From Aplysia californica (Eukaryota; Mollusca; Gastropoda; Aplysiida; Aplysiidae): 64,000 nt of DNA. Below are positions 43,491 to 55,752 of this stretch, piece after piece. The notes under the pieces were generated by a model. That model searched no databases. It saw only the letters and a list, made by a program, of their open reading frames with translations, and was not told the origin of the DNA. Numbering within the stretch: the stretch's first letter is position 1; each line of letters opens with the position of its first letter. Location of the stretch: NCBI RefSeq assembly GCF_000002075.1, contig NW_004797401.1:960815-1024814 (forward strand), read 5' to 3'. The translations under genes and the position numbers were made by a program.

Positions 43491-44569
43491 GGTGCCACAA
43501 AGATGAATATTCAGTCACCACCCAAAAATGGTGAATTATGTTGTTTTGAAACGGATGATGGCATTTTGAAAATGTTTGAGAGGAAAATTAAAAGCAAAGC
43601 TAGATTTGTTTTGAAGAATATGGCTCCTGTTGTTTGGAGAAAATTCATTAATTTCTTGTTTACCCTGAGGGATTTATTGGAATGTTTTTCTCTTACACCG
43701 GACCTGTGTGTCCAATCTGTCATGTGATACTTGCCATGTCCTTCATCAGCAATCTAGAAATGACAGGGCTCTTTGTGGCTACTTGTATTATTTGTTGCTG
43801 CAGTGGAACTTCATGACTGCAGCCGAGCTCGGAACATTGCCGCAATTTGAAAGGTGTATTTGGTGGCTTTTAAGGACAAGGGGGCTAGCCCAGATTTCGG
43901 GGGTTTCAAGAAATCTTGACCTGCACCAAAAGTGGGCATTGTCCTACCAATAGAAGTTTGGTTTCATTGGTGTAGAGAAAACTCTCCTTGTTTTTTCAAT
44001 GAAACTGAGCAAGGGGCAAGAACTTTACCTTCGATTTTCTCAAAACATTTTTCGGGATAGCCCACTTGTCCTTTAATTAAAGCGACCATTTCTGTGGTTT
44101 GTTTTGGTGGGGTGCCTATTTTGAAAAAATACAGGATGGTTTGGTGTATTTTTGTCAAGCTGCCTCCCCCTGCCCCATTATTTTTCTTTGTTGGAAATAC
44201 AAGATATTCAGGAATGTTCCTCCCATTGTGACTTATTATATTCCTGTGTATATAATGTACGTTTATTTCTGTTAGCAATACAGTTGTGTGCGAAATGTGG
44301 CAAGCTGACTTTGGCCACAGCGTATTAACCATCTCTGCAAGTCTGAGATCACTTTGTCAGCTTTGAAATCTTTCTCTGCTATTGTATGCTGGGTAGCTAA
44401 GCACACTGCTCTCATTTGATATGAAGAATGTAAAGCGATACTGAGGTTCATTCGTGGTTTTGTTACAAAGGCTTCATTGCAATTTGTACATATCCCATTT
44501 GTACATGTACATATGTTTATATGTGCTGCCTGCAAGCAGTAGCTGATATTTATTGCAGAGGATGAGAGA

Positions 44570-44577
44570 AGAGAGAT

Positions 44578-44620
<43 letters not shown>
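44570..44620. repeat. GA microsatellite
   Basis: Run of GAGA repeats, uninterrupted over the last 30 bases. Confidence 0.95.
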
Positions 44621-44623
<3 letters not shown>

Positions 44624-44962
44624 GTGAATGCCAACAGTGTGTACTTTGATCAACCATTCATTGCTGCAAGGGGTTTTATTGATCCTCTTAGTAAAGACAT
44701 CTTGTTCTGTTGTTTATCAGGACTAGATGAGAATTTAAAAAAAAGTTGTAAGTAAAAGTTGAATGAATGCCCTCATGTTGGGTTGAGTTTTTAAACATGT
44801 CTTTTGTCCTCTTTTTTCTTATTTGTTGTGATGTTTCATGGTTATGTTCTTCATATGGTTGCAAGGCGACATTATGATGGAGAGAAACATCAGGTGGAGA
44901 GGTGCTGGATGTATCAATTCATTGTCGGTGTCATCCCTCAGCTCTTAATCCCAAGCCTAATT

Positions 44963-45150
44963 CTCACCCGTCACACTCTTGTGACCTGCTATTTCCGGGG
45001 TGCCTTGATAGTCGAAGCAGACTTTGTACTTTGTTCTGTTGAAGCTAGAGAGGTGAGCAGAGTAAGTAAGGACTTCACTGTTGACATCCACCCCTTGGCG
45101 CTCATATGACCTTATGCAGTTGCGAACGCTGTTAAACCTCTACTAAAACA
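44963..45150 (+). mobile_element. Family C retroelement, 3' part
   Basis: Matches the right half of the copy at 17274 (GGGTGCCTTGATAGTCGAAG, GTTGAAGCTAGAGAGGTGAG) with the tail GGCGCTCATATGACC then AACGCTGTTAAACC. The stem is slightly eroded. Confidence 0.78.
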
Positions 45151-45240
45151 ATCAAACGCCTCCCAAAACCCCCCCAACCAAACATGAACTTCCACAAATT
45201 AGAAAAAAATCAACACTCACTTCTAGAATACAAGTCTGTA

Positions 45241-45246
45241 TTTATT
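45241..45246 (-). terminator. Candidate distal poly(A) signal for cytohesin
   Basis: AATAAA on the minus strand. If used, the cytohesin 3'UTR would be about 7.8 kb. Low certainty. Confidence 0.3.
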
Positions 45247-46443
45247 ATTATAATGCTTTTGATTTACACCGGAACAAAAAAGTACATGTTTATATACTGA
45301 CCGGAATCAAAACTTTTTTCACTCATTTACCTTTTTTTTTTTTTACACAATACAATGCGTTCAGCATGACCATGTGAAATCACACCAATCCATTCACAAA
45401 TTTAAATCAGCTCACAGAAATAAATCTCAGTAAGGCAGATTCTGTGATGGGATATCACAAGTGGTTTGTCACAGAAACAAAAAAGCAAATTACTAACACA
45501 CCCCCCCCCCCAAAGAAACAAAAAACAAAACAACCCAACCAAGATCATGACATAGAAAATGGCTTACTTCACTTTTCTGAAGTGTGGAGTACAGCTCTGT
45601 CAAGGTACAGATGTACGACTGTGCCAAAAACAGTTTTGTTCCACGGTTGTTATATTTTCCTATTAAAAAGTTGTGGCTTATGTTATGTCACCAATTTTTC
45701 ACACTTGAGAAAGGCTCCTTATATTCCATCTTTACTCACCAGAGTCATGAAAAGACCTAAAATCTGGATGCTGGAAAATAAAACTGAGAAAACGAATATG
45801 TCGTACATCAAAACTTTTCCCATGATACGTGATGGCTGAAAGAGTGTATCATTTTGTCCACATGAACATGGGCGGACCTCTAACTTGGGGAACAGTTTCA
45901 TTAAGTGTCGTTTTACATGTTGGACCATCCGAAAGATATTGCACATATTCTTAAGAAATTACAGTTTGTTCACTTTCATCGGACAGAAGTTGAAACAAGA
46001 CAAAATGAAATCGCTTTGTTTAATCTTCTCAGATCTTTTCATAGAGGTCTAAATGTTGGATGGCCAATAAAATCTAAAGCCCATTCAGAAAGGTCACTGC
46101 AAACTGTGGTTCCAACGTTTTCTTTGAAGTAAGCCTAAAGTGGTTTAAAAAAATAATCGAGGATTTACAGTATACACTTAAAACTCTTAAAAGTTGATAT
46201 ATTTTCTTCAACACATCATTCTTTCTAAGTATGCCCAAGAAAAGCGAATCAAGTGACGGGGTGAGTAATTTTCGAGACTCGTGTGGAGACATCCTGACAG
46301 CCCGTGATGAAATCTTCAAGTTTACACTGAAAAGAGGGGGTACTGTAGGGTGGTGTCGCTGTCTCAAAATAAGCAATCTGTATGCAAGGTTGCTGTAAGT
46401 CATTTTAGTGATCCTGTGTACGCATCCAAAGAGCGGTTTTTAA

Positions 46444-46515
46444 CACTTTGTAGTCACACCGCCAGTTCAGGTGACCAGAACGGATAATTTTCACCGGCGT
46501 GTTAATATATATAAT
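46444..46515. mobile_element. Partial copy of the TTAA-flanked MITE at 50180
   Basis: TTAA then CACTTTGTAGTCACAC, followed by GGATAATTTTCACCGGCG. It is homologous to the start and a later part of the 50180-50333 element, with an internal deletion and a lost right end. Confidence 0.5.
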
Positions 46516-46805
46516 ATAGGACCCAAAGAGAAATTTTTTATTCCGGGATCAAGATTTTAGAAAAAATATTTTTGTTTGGTCACTGGCCTGTAGAGAAGAG
46601 CCATGCAATTTAATGCAAAGTTTTGTGGGCATTGGTAAATTTATAGAGCCAGAATTTTTTTTAACACTGTTGGACAAAAGTGAACAAGCTATAGACTCGT
46701 ATGCAGCAATCATTGTTCTGAGAAATTCAGAAAAGAAAACTTTTATTATACTTATATAGCAGAATTAAAAAGGAAAGAAAAATACTAAACCATATTATAT
46801 TATTA

Positions 46806-46985
46806 GTGGGTGGTTGGAGGGTGCTCTGGTGTGGTTTACTTCTTCTTTCCTATCAAACATCTATCAATCCTTATCTCCCCTTCATCTTTTTTATGTTTGT
46901 TACTCTCTTGTAAAACCTCTAATCTTCTGGCGCTCATATGACCGTATGTTGCAAGCCCAATAAAACCTCTACTAAAACTAAAAAA
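46806..46985 (+). mobile_element. 185-bp family B retroelement
   Basis: Starts AGTGGGTGGTTGGAGGG, with the usual TACTCTCTTGTAAAACCTCT block. The tail hairpin is damaged (GGCGCTCATATGACC, then CAAGCCCAATAAAACC). Confidence 0.8.
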
Positions 46986-47159
46986 AGAAATATGTACATT
47001 TATAAATACTCCCACCCCACTAGCAGCACTTTAAACAGGTCATCAAAACCATTGCTTGCAACAAAGGCTTTCTCAGACCAACACTATAGGCCTACAACGT
47101 GTGTTATTCAGCACCGTTTGTTTTCCATCATCATACAAAAATAAACCCGTGAAAGGTTA

Positions 47160-47310
47160 GCGGCTGTTCATGCTCCTTCATCTCTCCTAACGAACATCTA
47201 TCGTCCTTGTTTCTTCTCCTTTTCTGTACATGTTACTCTCTTGTACCACTTCTAATCTTTGGTTATTTTAACTAATTGTGTGGCAATTGCCATAAAACTC
47301 AAACTAAAAA
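47160..47310 (+). mobile_element. Old, diverged family B retroelement
   Basis: Recognisable blocks AACATCTATCGTCCTTG, TTACTCTCTTGTACCAC and CAATTGCCATAAAAC. The stem is reduced to a few pairs. Older than the other copies. Confidence 0.6.
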
Positions 47311-47417
47311 TAAATCCAGCACATATAGGCCTACTTTCAAAGCATATTTCATAATGTCATATGCTAGCTGCTAGGTAGCAGTGAAATGTGACAAACAGAT
47401 TTGGGTACTTTGCCCAT

Positions 47418-47900
47418 AGATGCCACTTTTCCGCTAAATAGCGGAAACTCCGCTTCCTCTAGCTTTTCCGCTACTTTCCTCCTTCCTCTGCTGGACCGCT
47501 CTCGGTCACAAATTGCGATCCTTTTTTTTTTTCAACATGCGGAAAACACCAAACCTGGAGAGAGGCAAAAACGCGGCATGCGCACATCCGCTCGTAGCTT
47601 TCTACTTCCGTTCTTCTGTGCCTAGCGCTAGTTTCACATTATTGTGGAGCAACAGTGTCGATCCAGCATCGGGATATTGGTGCGCCGAGTTGTCATTGAA
47701 AACTGCGTAAATTCGAGAGAAATTGAAGCAGAATGCAAAAATAAAAGGAGCTGGAATGCGGAAGAAGCAGACGATGTGTGACTTGAAAAGTTCATTTGAA
47801 AATTGAACAAACCACTGTCTGCACTTTGTGTTTGGTGCTATAAAGAAATTGCTCAATACAGTTGCAAAGGTGTTGCCTCCTCGATCCAATACTGCTCTAC
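47418..47900 (+). mobile_element. TGCCA-type element end with CCGCT words
   Basis: ATAGATGCCACTTTTCCGCT begins a stretch in which CCGCT or AGCGG occurs six times in about 80 bp, including CCGCTAAATAGCGG. The same CCGCTAAATAGCGG unit occurs inverted at 63655-63670. The right border is unknown. Non-coding. Confidence 0.45.
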
Positions 47901-48528
47901 ATCGACGCAAAACAAATTTAAAGTGAAAGAAATCTTTTTATGAGAAACCAGTGGGCAACAAACACTGGATTTTTAGTCACCAAACTGTGTCAAATGCTTG
48001 TTAGTTAACTTAGTGTCTTGGATTTTTTTTTTTCAAATACATTTTAATTCAGCAGTGTATGCTGAATATGACACTTTTCCCTTCCAAAACCATAGGCCAG
48101 ATGTTCCAGTACACTGCCTCTGGATCTCACTGGTTTTATTCCTGCCTTCGGAGAGTGCGCGTACGCCTTCGAAAGAATTTCATCATTTTTTGAAATTCCT
48201 GAGTGGCAGCTATGTTTGCTACAAAATCTGCCAATGTATCATTAATTTCAAAGCACTGAGCATTATTGTAAAGCACTCTGAGAGTATACAGATTCTCTTC
48301 ACCTCACTACAGCAAATAATTGCAGACATCTGGTTCAATCTAAAGAAAGGGAGAAAAAAATGACATTCTGTTCAAGCATGTTGTATGCCTATTGGTTAAC
48401 AAGCACACATATACAAATGCACATAAAAACAGTGACTAGCATAATAACATAAATATGATCTATAATCCATAAGTATGTAAAGTATGAGTGAGGGTTCTAA
48501 ACATGATTGTGTTGTTCCGTTGGGATTA

Positions 48529-48534
48529 TTTATT
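48529..48534 (-). terminator. Candidate poly(A) signal for cytohesin
   Basis: AATAAA on the minus strand, about 4.6 kb after the cytohesin stop. The stretch between looks like unique UTR sequence apart from two inserted elements. Confidence 0.35.
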
Positions 48535-50179
48535 CAATCTCTCAGTCAAATGTACAGGTACTTACACAGAGATATAATGTATTTACAATAGCTCTCAACA
48601 AGGTAGTACATACGAGAATATCATTTACAAAATTAATTTGATCTGCCTTTTGGCCCAAAACTTGAGCTGTTGCCCTTAAAATCCGACAAAAATAATTCTA
48701 CCAAATGATAAAGTAATTTGCTTTTGACAAAAACAATACTTTGTGAAAGCAGAAAATTTAAGAATTAAGAGACCCTGACCAGTCTGAGTCTGGCTGGCAA
48801 ATAATTTGGTACCTCTGTGTGTCACAATTCGCTTTAGAGCATCACACTCAGCCCTAAAACTGAACAATCTGACTACAATAAACAGCCTTAACTCCTATCC
48901 TGCCTGTGCCAAATCTGTATGTCAACAATTTGGCAAGACGAAGCTCTGCTTCTGACAGCTGTTGCAAAAAAATCCCCAAAATAACTCCAAGTATACATTG
49001 TTTCTACCACACCGTAAAACAGAGTCAAAAGGAGTTGAACGTTTGTCTTACAAATAGCCACGGGAAAAGCCACAAGCCTTGGTATTTCAATTTGAATATG
49101 AAATGTTCATAAATAAATGGGAAACACTGTGGCTACAGGAACATAGCCTCCTGCTGAATCAGTAGAGTAGAAAAGGGAACAGACATTAAGTGCAGGAGAA
49201 TTCGTCACAATAAAAAGCAATGAGTTCAAACAGGGAAAGATTTGATTACACTGGAATAAGTGGGGAAGTTCCATCGCTTTGAAGAGCAACTTAATAAATG
49301 CAAAACTGCGTAATGAAAACAAAACAAGCTCATACTTGATTGAAACGACACAAATGTGAGACATGATGATAGGCTAGTACTAGTACATTGGTGAAATGAG
49401 ACTGCAAAACAGTAGAACTACGATTTTGGACATTAGGTCCTATGTTACAAATACAAACATATTGCACGTGCTCAGTCTCATAAAGCATTTCTCACAAGTC
49501 AGACTCGAGCAATATGCTGCGCACATTGCTATTCAAAGAGCTTATGCCAAGCCACATAAAATGTCAATTTGATATGCCTTTCACTTTTAGAGACCTAAAA
49601 AAGAAAATGAACACTTGGTACGATCAACCTTAGGGTAAACAATAAGTATGACTCAGTGACTGTTTTGGACTGAGATCAAAATATTTAAAGGAAGCATTTT
49701 ATAGTACCCAGTTCAATATTTTTCACAACACCCTTCATTATTCATAAAGTGTTGCCTCTTCGCTTTGTTAGACATTCTCATTTTATCACCAACCATTCCC
49801 CCCCCCAAAAAAACAACAAAACAACCTCAACTAAACAAACAAAACAAAAAAAATCTCATACATTATACATGTTCAATTGTGACATTCTTTAAGTATTTTC
49901 CTGTTCTTCCAATAACAACATCTCCCAGACACCCGAATGTCCTCCCTGACTGAGCGACCCTTAAACAACCCATAGTCGTAAACGATACAGGGAAGTAACA
50001 CAGACAGTAGTGGAAGCCCTTGACGATAGACAACACATCTCTCAATGGGAACTTGTCGTCATAGTACAAAAATGAAACAAACTTTTTCTTTGTTGAGTGT
50101 AGGCTATTCCCCACAAGACTCATATGACAAAACAATAACTCCCTTGGCTGGACTGTTCCTTTGAAAGAACCTTCTTTAA

Positions 50180-50333
50180 CACTTTGCAGTCATACAGCCA
50201 GCAGTATAAAATACCCCATCTGGTCACCCAGCCAGGAGAGTGACTGCAACGGACTTATCGGAACTGGTGCAGAACTGTGACCGGAACGGTTAATTATCAC
50301 AGGCGCATTATTGAGCCAAGTGACCGCAAAGCG
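50180..50333. mobile_element. 154-bp TTAA-flanked MITE
   Basis: TTAA at 50176-50179 and 50334-50337. Inverted ends CACTTTGCAGTCA and the complement of CGCTTTGCGGTCAC. It contains CAGCCAGCAGTATAAAA, also present near 34619-34635 inside the piggyBac-like element, so the two may be related. Confidence 0.72.
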
Positions 50334-50393
50334 TTAAAGACAGGGTCCATGTCAGAAAAACAAAAAAGCATCGATACTATTTATCAAGTATTA

Positions 50394-51186
50394 CAGTGGA
50401 ACTCGGATTCAACGAGGTCGTCGGGCCTGACCTAAAATCTTGTTAAATCCGAGAGTTCGTTATAGCAAACACGAGGTTTTGTGTAGATAATTACAGGCAC
50501 TGAGTAGTGCCTGAAATTAGTGAAATGCCTGCATATTATGAGCTGTGTAAAAAAAAAAGACTGATTCGTTCAAATACACATGCCTGTGTCATCTCGATTG
50601 TTTACCAAAAAGTTGTGTTGCTGTGTAGAGCCTAGCATACGGCTACTTTAGATTCCATAGACCAGCGCACAATTCAGTACGTAGATCTACGTCAAGACTA
50701 GCTTATCATTGTAATACTGATCAGTTGCCGGGTGGAAAAGACTATGACGCGTTTGTATCTGCGACGTTCAACGCCTGGACCGCTAGTTCCCCCTCCCCCC
50801 GACACGCACACACAGCCACACGTGTTCAGGCTGCCCATCCGACCCCGACACACACCAGAGTAGTCACGTGCGCGTGCCAACAACACATGTGTTGGTATTT
50901 AAAAGGCCGCTGATTGGTCGCATGCAATCGGCTAATTGAATAATGGTTCACGATGCAGGTGCAATGAATGGTTTACGGGAATAGATAAGTTCGTTCTGGG
51001 AGAAAAATTAGCGAAGCCACGTTTGCGGGGGCTGTTCACCCTGGAAGCGACCTCGTTGAATCCGAGCTCGCTGATTTAAGTGCTCGTTGAATCCGGGCTA
51101 CTTTTATTGATTTTAAAGAAGAAGAAAAATGGGGAATCTATCTCATCTCGTTGAATCCGAGTTCTCGTTAAATCCGAGTTCCACTG
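50394..51186. mobile_element. Tigger/pogo-like non-autonomous element
   Basis: TA dinucleotides flank inverted ends CAGTGGAACTCGGATT on both sides. Inside the right end the unit AACTCGGATTYAACGAG recurs, and more diverged copies occur near 51050-51100. CAGTGGAAC ends with a TA target are typical of Tigger/pogo elements. 793 bp; no transposase domain. Confidence 0.75.
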
Positions 51187-52652
51187 TATCATCAAACCTA
51201 TATATTTTATACCACCAGCAAGCTGACTACACACAATGCACAGCACCCATTCGGTTTCTGCTCGATAATCTCTCTCCCACACACATCTGTGCGGGCTAGG
51301 CCTGGATCTCGTGCTTGTCGCCGCTTTTACTCCTCCCCTACCTTTGTCTTGTACATTACAGGCAGCATGTGTAGACATTCAGTATTTTTTTTTAACCCTA
51401 CAAGTCAATCCTCTGGCCAATTTGGATAGTAGAGAATGTGCGTGCAATTTAATAATAGAACCTAACCAAAATGGCTGGAGATAAAAGGATACACACAAAT
51501 ATTTGAAGGAGTTAATACAAAAATACAAACTCAAACCACCACCCCTCCCCCGCAATAAACAGCAAGCGAAAGACATAAAACCTAAAAAAAAAAATATATA
51601 TATATATATATTAGAGCATTGCAGTCAGTGAGAGACTATAAAATTATAAAACCACACGGGTTTTGAAAAAAACACACCAAATATCAGTCCTGGCACATTC
51701 ACAGAAAAAGGATAAAATACAAAAAGAGATGAAAGTTTTACATACAAAGTAAAACACAATATCAGAGGCAACCCCACTTAATTTACTACCTTCATTTGTT
51801 TGGAAGATTGTGGTTTTTTTAATGAATACCTTCAAATGATATTATTCTTTCTGCAAGCAACAAAAAGTAGAAAAACTCTAATGCTGTTCTCTCGAAAATT
51901 TGTTTTGAAGTTGTTCTGTATGATGTTAGTTCAGGAGTAGACTCACAGGTTTGAACGAAGTAGACAAGACAATGATTTCAAGTTTTGAAAGTAACTTAAA
52001 AATTGTTTTTAAAAAAAACATTGCCTTGCTCAACCTATATTCAACCTATTTTAGAGTTACCATTGAAGTTCTTTCCCAGTCTACACAGAAAAGTCCATAT
52101 TTTTCTATTAATACTGACTAAAAAGAAATGGAGGCTAACCACATTAGACTATCCACCTACCTGCTAGTTTTCTCCCTACATTTACCGACAATGAGAACTG
52201 AACAGCTAAATTCTTCTCTTTATCTCATACAAATATTTACAGCATCCTCAGAGTCTCACTCACTCTCACACAAAACAGAGAAAGTTTCATTTCTTACATG
52301 AACAAACAGACATGATGGGGCTGTAAGGATCAAGGCAAAGGATAAATTAATAAACAAGAATATAACAAAGTACTGTACTGTATACTATATAGGAACATGA
52401 CAACTATTTTACATTAACTCAAATATATGTAATCATTAGTGGGTCCTGAGCCAAAAACAGACTTAGACCTTGTGTAGCAGCTACCATTATATATGAAAAT
52501 ATAGTAAAACTTGGGATAGAAACAGACAACCAAGCCACTCTGAAAACTTGCCAGAGATACCAAGGACATCATCTTGGGACAGTCAAAAACTGTGAACTGC
52601 CTGAGGGATTGCTCCTCTCCCTATCACAGTCTCTGTCCCGGATGATGTAACA

Positions 52653-52672
52653 CCCCCCCCCCCCCCCCCCCC
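52653..52672. repeat. C20 homopolymer
   Basis: Twenty consecutive C on the plus strand, followed 46 bp later by C11. The runs are G on the cytohesin transcript strand. Confidence 0.97.
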
Positions 52673-53091
52673 ACTCCCCAACATCCCTGCGAGCCCATGG
52701 GAAATTAACAATCATAAACCCCCCCCCCCCAATATGTGCCAGTTCAGGACCAATTGCCTCAGTTCATTTTCCCTGTGACCAACTAATATGAACTAATTGC
52801 TGAACATGTCCACACTGGTGGAAAAAATGTGATCATATAATCAGTTCTGAACAGCCGAAGCAATCCATCCGATATACCTCACACACATTACAGACACAAA
52901 ATCCTTAAATTCATTTACAACAATTAGGGCTCAAATTAAGACTTGATCAGAATTATAAAACACGAATTTGATCTTTTCTTCTCCTATCTTTCGTTCCCAT
53001 CTTCCTGATCAGAGTATGCACCAGCAACAGACTGTTGTCTTTATGTTTTCCCCTTGTCTCCAGTCACAGGTGCTTGTTTTTCCACTCTTTT

Positions 53092-53176
53092 TTACCTCGC
53101 TCTGCCTGAAGACCCTGTGGCATTTTTCCGTCTGGCGGCCAACATGTCGTAAAACGGGTTGTCATTTATACTCGCC
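53092..53176 (-). CDS. CYTH: Cytohesin last coding exon and stop
   Basis: Codes [18 protein letters not shown] then ATGSSGRAR and TAA. The acceptor is TGCTTTCAG. The basic tail is weaker than the vertebrate RKRRIANKK-type tail. Confidence 0.92.
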
Positions 53177-55721
53177 CTGAAAGCAGAAGAGAACGGCATG
53201 TTCTTTTAATTTAAAAAAAAAAAAAAGAAGAGATGAACATCTGACTTATTCATTTTTCATAAAAACATTGAAACTTGAAGTCAAATGACAAGGCACATGT
53301 AACTTTCTTAAGTCCCAAGACAAAGGAGACAAACAGTATATCCTGTACTGAAAACGTTCATGGAAGTTGGAATTTTGAATGTCACATTATAAAGCACTTG
53401 TGTTGACAGCAAGCTTCAAGGAGCAAAAACATGTTGCAACTACAATCTAGCACACACATAGCGAAACACACACATGTATCTCTTTGTGTTTAAAACATGT
53501 TCATAGTGAAATTCATTCAAAACAAAAATAATTTCAGCGTTCCACCCATTTCACTATGTGCCTGAGAGACTATTATTCCTTGCTTGAACTTGAAGTAATA
53601 ACTTACATAATTCGTGAAATTACACAAATCTATTTTTACAATACAAAACTCCCAAGCTAATCTATCATGATGTATGAGAGTACTTAATCTTGATTTGAAC
53701 AATATTTTTCAAAGCTACAGAGTAGTTAACCATATATGTGTCACGACGTGGTGGAATCAGGCGCTCCTTAATTTTTGGGCATGTGGAGTTATTGGTATCA
53801 TCTTAAAACTTGTTCAATTGTTTTGCTATAGCTAAAAAAAAGCCCATTTATCTTGAATAGAGGTCAAGATATTTGAGACTGAAGAAGGTTGTGTCGCTTG
53901 GTTTCAAAGGCAGAATTAACGAGAAAACGGCTGCCAAAGTTTGGTTATTTCCATAGCTTGATAGTCCATGGAAACAGAAAGCTTACATTTTTTGTGCCTT
54001 TAATCAAAGTTTTTCAGTGAAATCCACCCAGAAATATGTTGTTTATTGGACAACAATGGTGTAAAGCTAAAAAAAAAACAAAAATCCCATAAAAATTACC
54101 AAACTGGCAGAAAAATGCCAGTTCCTTCATTTTCATTATTTAGACGAGCGCCTGATTTCACCATGCTGCCTCACATATCAATTATTTAGCAAAACTTGAC
54201 CTATCATTTCACCATGAACTGTGAAAGATAATTAAAATATTGCCTTTCTGAAATCAACAATTATAAATGAAACAATTCAATATTCAACTATACAAATAAT
54301 GTCAGCAAAGTTATCGCTTTTAAGAAAATAATAAAACTGGAGGAGTGCATCTCTATACAAAACACAATCTATTACGCTACGACAGTAAGTGTACTCAATC
54401 CCCCATCAAGCCACTAGGATGAGAGGAAAAATAATTCCAATTCTAAAAAGCAGGAGAAAACTTCTGACCATGCTCCAGCTCAAACCCCAGCCCCCAACAA
54501 CCAACAACAAGCCCCACACTGGCCTCAGGGCACTTCTCTAGAACATCTGACTTTAATGAATAAACAGGTAGGCCTACAGTTGGTCAAGTGTAATCACCTC
54601 ACGCTGTTGATCCATTCATCCTTCTCCTCCACTGAGGCAGCTGCCATGCGGTACACATTGTGGCGACCTGGAATATAAAAGAAAGTTTAATTTCCTTCCC
54701 CACATTTAAGTGTGTAACCCCCCCACTCCTTACACGCCCTCCGTTTTGAGTTCCTAATGGTCTATGAAAACAAACCTGCTTATAAATTGTTTTTTCTATG
54801 GACACTGGAAAATTTCTCGGTCAATACATTAAGGAGAGACTGATAAAAAGCAACACCATACAGGTAATAACAATCAAAACCTGACATGGAAAAATACAGT
54901 TGCTATTGATGATGATGATGACATAGAAATTTGCAATGCACTGCCAAAATCAGTTACCCACAACAAAGCTTTCAGTTAAAAGTGAGTGTGCTAAATAACT
55001 GTAGAAAATTTAATGTAAACAAATGCTGGGGGAAAAGCATGTTATAAAATCCATGTCAACCTTAAGAAAACTTAGGAAGAATAATTTTAGGTATAAAAAA
55101 AAGTGGATTGTTGGGTTTTTTTTCACTAAAGTTACATAGGCAAATAACAGCACTGAGTCACAAGTGATGTCATTACATCAAGAACATAAGATAAAGAGCA
55201 GTCTTATCCTTTTCAAAAGACAGTTTGTCTTGCAGCAGCTGACAGTGACAATAAAAGACAAACACACTAGTAACATAAACAATATGCAGCAAACATACAT
55301 GTACCAGTAATGTGTCACTCGCACCAACTCCAAATCTCAAACTCTCACTTGGTCATTCAAACCATAAAAAATACAACTGTAGCAATAATTCAGAAAAACC
55401 AGCCCACCTATTCCTCTAAAAATCAATCTCACCTTCCACCACCTTTCCGTCCGAGTCAACTTTGCAGGCTTTGATAATCTCTGAACTCCCAGCTGAGAAA
55501 AGTTCAAAGCAGTTGGGTTTTGTCTTCTCATTGGACACCTCTCGCACTTGTATGTTCTCTAGAGGTATGATACCCTTTGGCTCTTTGTCCTTTGGAGTGG
55601 ATACAAATGACTGGATGTAAGATTCATGTACATAAGATAAGATAAACAAGATCAGATCAGATAAATCTTTATTGTCCAGGTGCTGGCACAATGGTTTGGT
55701 GTTTCATCACACACACATATG

Positions 55722-55752
<31 letters not shown>

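Larger units (their letters stand above)
37802..45240 (+). other. USP36 3'UTR and convergent intergenic region
   Basis: 7.4 kb without coding potential. The proximal part is probably the USP36 3'UTR; candidate poly(A) signals lie at 41378-41383 and 42054-42059. It also holds an inverted-repeat element (39675-40561), family B (43305-43490), a GA microsatellite (44570-44620) and a family C end (44963-45150). Otherwise I see nothing. Confidence 0.5.
48535..53091 (-). other. Probable cytohesin 3'UTR
   Basis: 4.5 kb directly after the cytohesin stop, without coding potential or retroelements apart from the MITE at 50180 and the Tigger-like element at 50394. It also has a TA run (51595-51612) and C runs at 52653-52672 and 52719-52729. 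UTR status is inferred from position. Confidence 0.4.

Noticed and set aside
38086-44634. Small ORFs after the USP36 stop
   Set aside because: Short, AT-rich, no domain, no splice context; expected by chance in a UTR or intergenic region.
46444-46501. Complete 58-bp TTAA-to-TTAA MITE
   Set aside because: The right TTAA does not correspond to the end of the related element at 50180; sequence homology continues through it, so it is a truncated copy.
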